A stretch of 64,000 nucleotides of DNA from VMCP01 sp964527775 (lineage in GTDB: Bacteria; Bacteroidota; Bacteroidia; NS11-12g; UBA955), in the NCBI GenBank assembly GCA_964527775.1, contig CAZGQS010000001.1:186001-250000 (forward strand). The letters are read 5' to 3'. This document shows positions 62,395 to 64,000 of this stretch, one piece after another. How positions within the stretch are numbered: position 1 is the stretch's first letter; the number at the start of each line of letters is the position of its first letter. Position numbers and translations under genes: made by a program. The notes under the pieces were generated by a model. The model saw nothing but the letters and a program-made list of their open reading frames with translations. It was not told the origin of the DNA and ran no database searches.

Positions 62395-63345
62395 CTACTT
62401 TAAGTGTTGAACTATTTTCTCAGCCAACTCAATTCCTACACGCATTTGAGCTTCTGCAGTGCTAGCACCAATATGAGGACTCAATGAAGCATTATTTAGT
62501 GATAAAATGGTATCATTTGTAGGAGGTTCATTTTCAAAAACATCCACCCCTGAAAAAGCAATCTTACCATCTTTCATTGCTTGTGCGAGTGCATTTTCAT
62601 TGACAACTCCTCCCCTTGCACAATTGATCAAAACGGCGCCTTGTTTCATTTTACGGATTTCAGATTCACCGATAGATTCGGCACTACCAGGTGTATGCAC
62701 GGTTAAAATATCACTTTCTCCTAAAACAGTATCTAAATCCTGGCCTTTCAAGGTAATTTGAAAGTTTTTTACTTGATATTCAGGATGTAAATTAACCACT
62801 AAATCAAATGATCTTCCTTTATAATCGTAAACTAAGACTTTCATACCAAGTCCAATAGCCATTTTAGCAACTTCTTGTCCTATTCTTCCGAATCCAATGA
62901 TTCCAATACTTTTTCCTGTTAATTCAAATCCTTCAGAGGCAGTTTTTTTGAGGGACTTAAATTCTTCTTTTCCGAATTCAGGCATTCTTCTATTGCTGAG
63001 ATGCAAGAATCTTGAAACCGAAAATGCATGTGCGAACACCAATTCAGCTACACTTCTAGAAGAGGCATTTGGGGTATTCAATACAGGGATACCTGCTACA
63101 CCAGCAGCTTTAAGATCAATATTATCTAAACCAACGCCAGCTCTCGCAATAACTTTTAAATTAACCCCAGCTTGAATGACCTCGGATGTAACTTTTGTGG
63201 CACTTCTAACTATCAAAACCTCATAATTGCTTATTTTATCGCAAAGCTCCGATTGGGGTATTGATTGAGTATCTACTTCAAATCCTGCATTTTCAAGAAT
63301 TGCTTTTCCCGCGGCGTCTATACCGTCATTTGCTAAAATTCTCAT
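62395..63345 (-). CDS. serA: D-3-phosphoglycerate dehydrogenase
   Basis: A 316-residue NAD-dependent D-2-hydroxyacid dehydrogenase. The NAD loop is GIIGFGRIGQEVA (about 146-158); catalytic residues follow in NCARGGVVNE (Arg), VDVFENEPP (Glu) and SPHIGASTAEAQ (His). It has no C-terminal ACT domain, so serine feedback of the E. coli type is not expected. It oxidises 3-phosphoglycerate to phosphohydroxypyruvate, the first step of serine synthesis. It lies 2 bp after serC, which fixes the identity among the related dehydrogenases. Confidence 0.94.
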   Translation of the reverse strand: MRILANDGIDAAGKAILENAGFEVDTQSIPQSELCDKISNYEVLIVRSATKVTSEVIQAGVNLKVIARAGVGLDNIDLKAAGVAGIPVLNTPNASSRSVAELVFAHAFSVSRFLHLSNRRMPEFGKEEFKSLKKTASEGFELTGKSIGIIGFGRIGQEVAKMAIGLGMKVLVYDYKGRSFDLVVNLHPEYQVKNFQITLKGQDLDTVLGESDILTVHTPGSAESIGESEIRKMKQGAVLINCARGGVVNENALAQAMKDGKIAFSGVDVFENEPPTNDTILSLNNASLSPHIGASTAEAQMRVGIELAEKIVQHLK

Positions 63346-63347
63346 GA

Positions 63348-64000
63348 TTACTTGTTGAAATTAGTCATTACATCTACCAAGGCTTGAACACTCTCAAGTG
63401 GTAAAGCATTGTACAAGGATGCCCTATAACCACCTACGCTTCTATGTCCTTTGATTCCGGAAATTCCATGTTCTTTACAAGCGGTTTCAAATTTTTCCTC
63501 CAAAGAGTTATATTCAGGTTTGAAAACAAAGCAAACATTCATTTTACTTCTACTGTTTACTTCTGCAGTACCTTGAAAATATTCGCTACTGTCAATGGTA
63601 GAATACAATAAATCAGCTTTTTCAGAATTGCGTTTTTCCATACCTTGCACGCCACCCATTTGTTTCACCCATTCAAGGTTGTATTTAGATACTAAAATGG
63701 GGAATACAGGTGGGGTATTATACATGCTTCCGTTTTTAGCATGTGTTTGATACTTGAGCATTGTTGGAACATGTCTTTCAGACATATTATTGTACATGGA
63801 TTTCTTGATGATTACCAATGTAACACCTGCTGGCCCAAGATTTTTTTGTGCACCGGCGTATATGAGATCAAATTTACTTACATCAACTGGACGAGAGAAA
63901 ATATCAGAGCTCATATCACAAATCAATGGAATATCGCATTTTGGAAATTCTTGTATTTGAGTTCCGTAAATGGTATTGTTTGAAGTGCAATGGAAATAAT
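63348..64000 (-). CDS. serC: Phosphoserine aminotransferase SerC (C-terminal part)
   Basis: The reading frame stays open to the window end, so the gene starts beyond 64000 and about the last 216 residues are seen. The PLP lysine is in YAGAQKNLGPAG, with the CDMSSD aspartate upstream. The stretch KNGSMYNTPPVFPILVSKYNLEW and the C-terminal GHRSVGGYRASLYNALPLESVQALVDVM are typical of SerC. It transaminates phosphohydroxypyruvate to phosphoserine. It is the first of three closely packed genes (serC, serA, DUF1015). Confidence 0.95.
   Translation of the reverse strand, partial: YFHCTSNNTIYGTQIQEFPKCDIPLICDMSSDIFSRPVDVSKFDLIYAGAQKNLGPAGVTLVIIKKSMYNNMSERHVPTMLKYQTHAKNGSMYNTPPVFPILVSKYNLEWVKQMGGVQGMEKRNSEKADLLYSTIDSSEYFQGTAEVNSRSKMNVCFVFKPEYNSLEEKFETACKEHGISGIKGHRSVGGYRASLYNALPLESVQALVDVMTNFNK

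Noticed and set aside
1..64000. Mobile elements, CRISPR arrays or phage genes
   Set aside because: No transposase, integrase, terminal inverted repeats, spaced direct repeats or phage structural genes were seen; both tRNAs lack flanking integrase genes or duplicated 3' ends that I could detect.

Overview
The window is a dense, AT-rich stretch of chromosome from a member of the Bacteroidota, probably aerobic or respiring and Gram-negative. The evidence is an alternative complex III gene cluster, type IX secretion (T9SS) C-terminal sorting domains on three large secreted proteins, a TonB-dependent receptor with a DUF4249 lipoprotein, a GlsA/GlsB-like aminolipid pair, almost no Shine-Dalgarno sequences, and many copies of the Bacteroidota promoter (TTTG, about 19-21 nt, TAnnTTTG). 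I see no insertion sequence, phage, CRISPR array or rRNA. The gene content is mostly core, and no stretch above 300 bases lacks a gene.

Layout. 1-4.8 kb: actB (partial), actC, actD, actE and actF of alternative complex III, closed by a terminator. 4.9-9.1 kb: valS, a convergent vanadium-haloperoxidase/PAP2-like lipoprotein, and a 49-residue basic protein with a textbook promoter. 9.1-18.2 kb (minus strand): the rod-shape operon mreB-mreC-mreD-mrdA-rodA, followed 18 bp later by a large FG-GAP/ASPIC lipoprotein. 18.2-24.8 kb: an outer-membrane-type protein with a degenerate peptidase-MA-like domain, divergent rocD, tRNA-Leu(UAA) whose last base is the first base of a TPR lipoprotein start codon, a small lipoprotein and tcdA. 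24.9-31.6 kb: a T9SS-exported subtilase, then the minus-strand run gcdH-like, phosphohexomutase, glsA-like, glsB-like. 31.7-43.7 kb: folB, TonB receptor, DUF4249 lipoprotein and uvrA (the last three overlap), a T9SS protein with a CxxCH motif, and a fused M16 peptidase. 43.9-55.5 kb: gyrA, a TPR protein, a BNR/Asp-box T9SS protein, hmgA, a secreted alkaline-phosphatase-superfamily-like protein and rqcH. 55.6-64 kb: tRNA-Val(UAC), a DUF779/aldehyde dehydrogenase/AraC module, an M42 aminopeptidase, an LpxL-like acyltransferase, an ArsR regulator with a palindrome over its promoter, and DUF1015-serA-serC (serC runs off the end).

How the genes work together. ActB-F move electrons from quinol towards cytochrome c or oxidase. 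MreBCD, PBP2 and RodA form the elongasome. The GlsA/GlsB-like pair probably makes N-acyl/O-acyl amino-acid membrane lipids. SerA and SerC make phosphoserine. The ALDH, DUF779 and AraC genes look like one inducible aldehyde-oxidation unit.

The most unusual signals are regulatory. Exact TAnnTTTG boxes sit only 4-16 nt before many start codons, which predicts leaderless or near-leaderless mRNAs. One start codon is shared with a tRNA 3' CCA. The rocD promoter and a divergent promoter overlap within 42 bp. Several convergent gene pairs overlap at their stop codons with no terminator. Functional assignments rest on motifs read by eye; no database search was possible.
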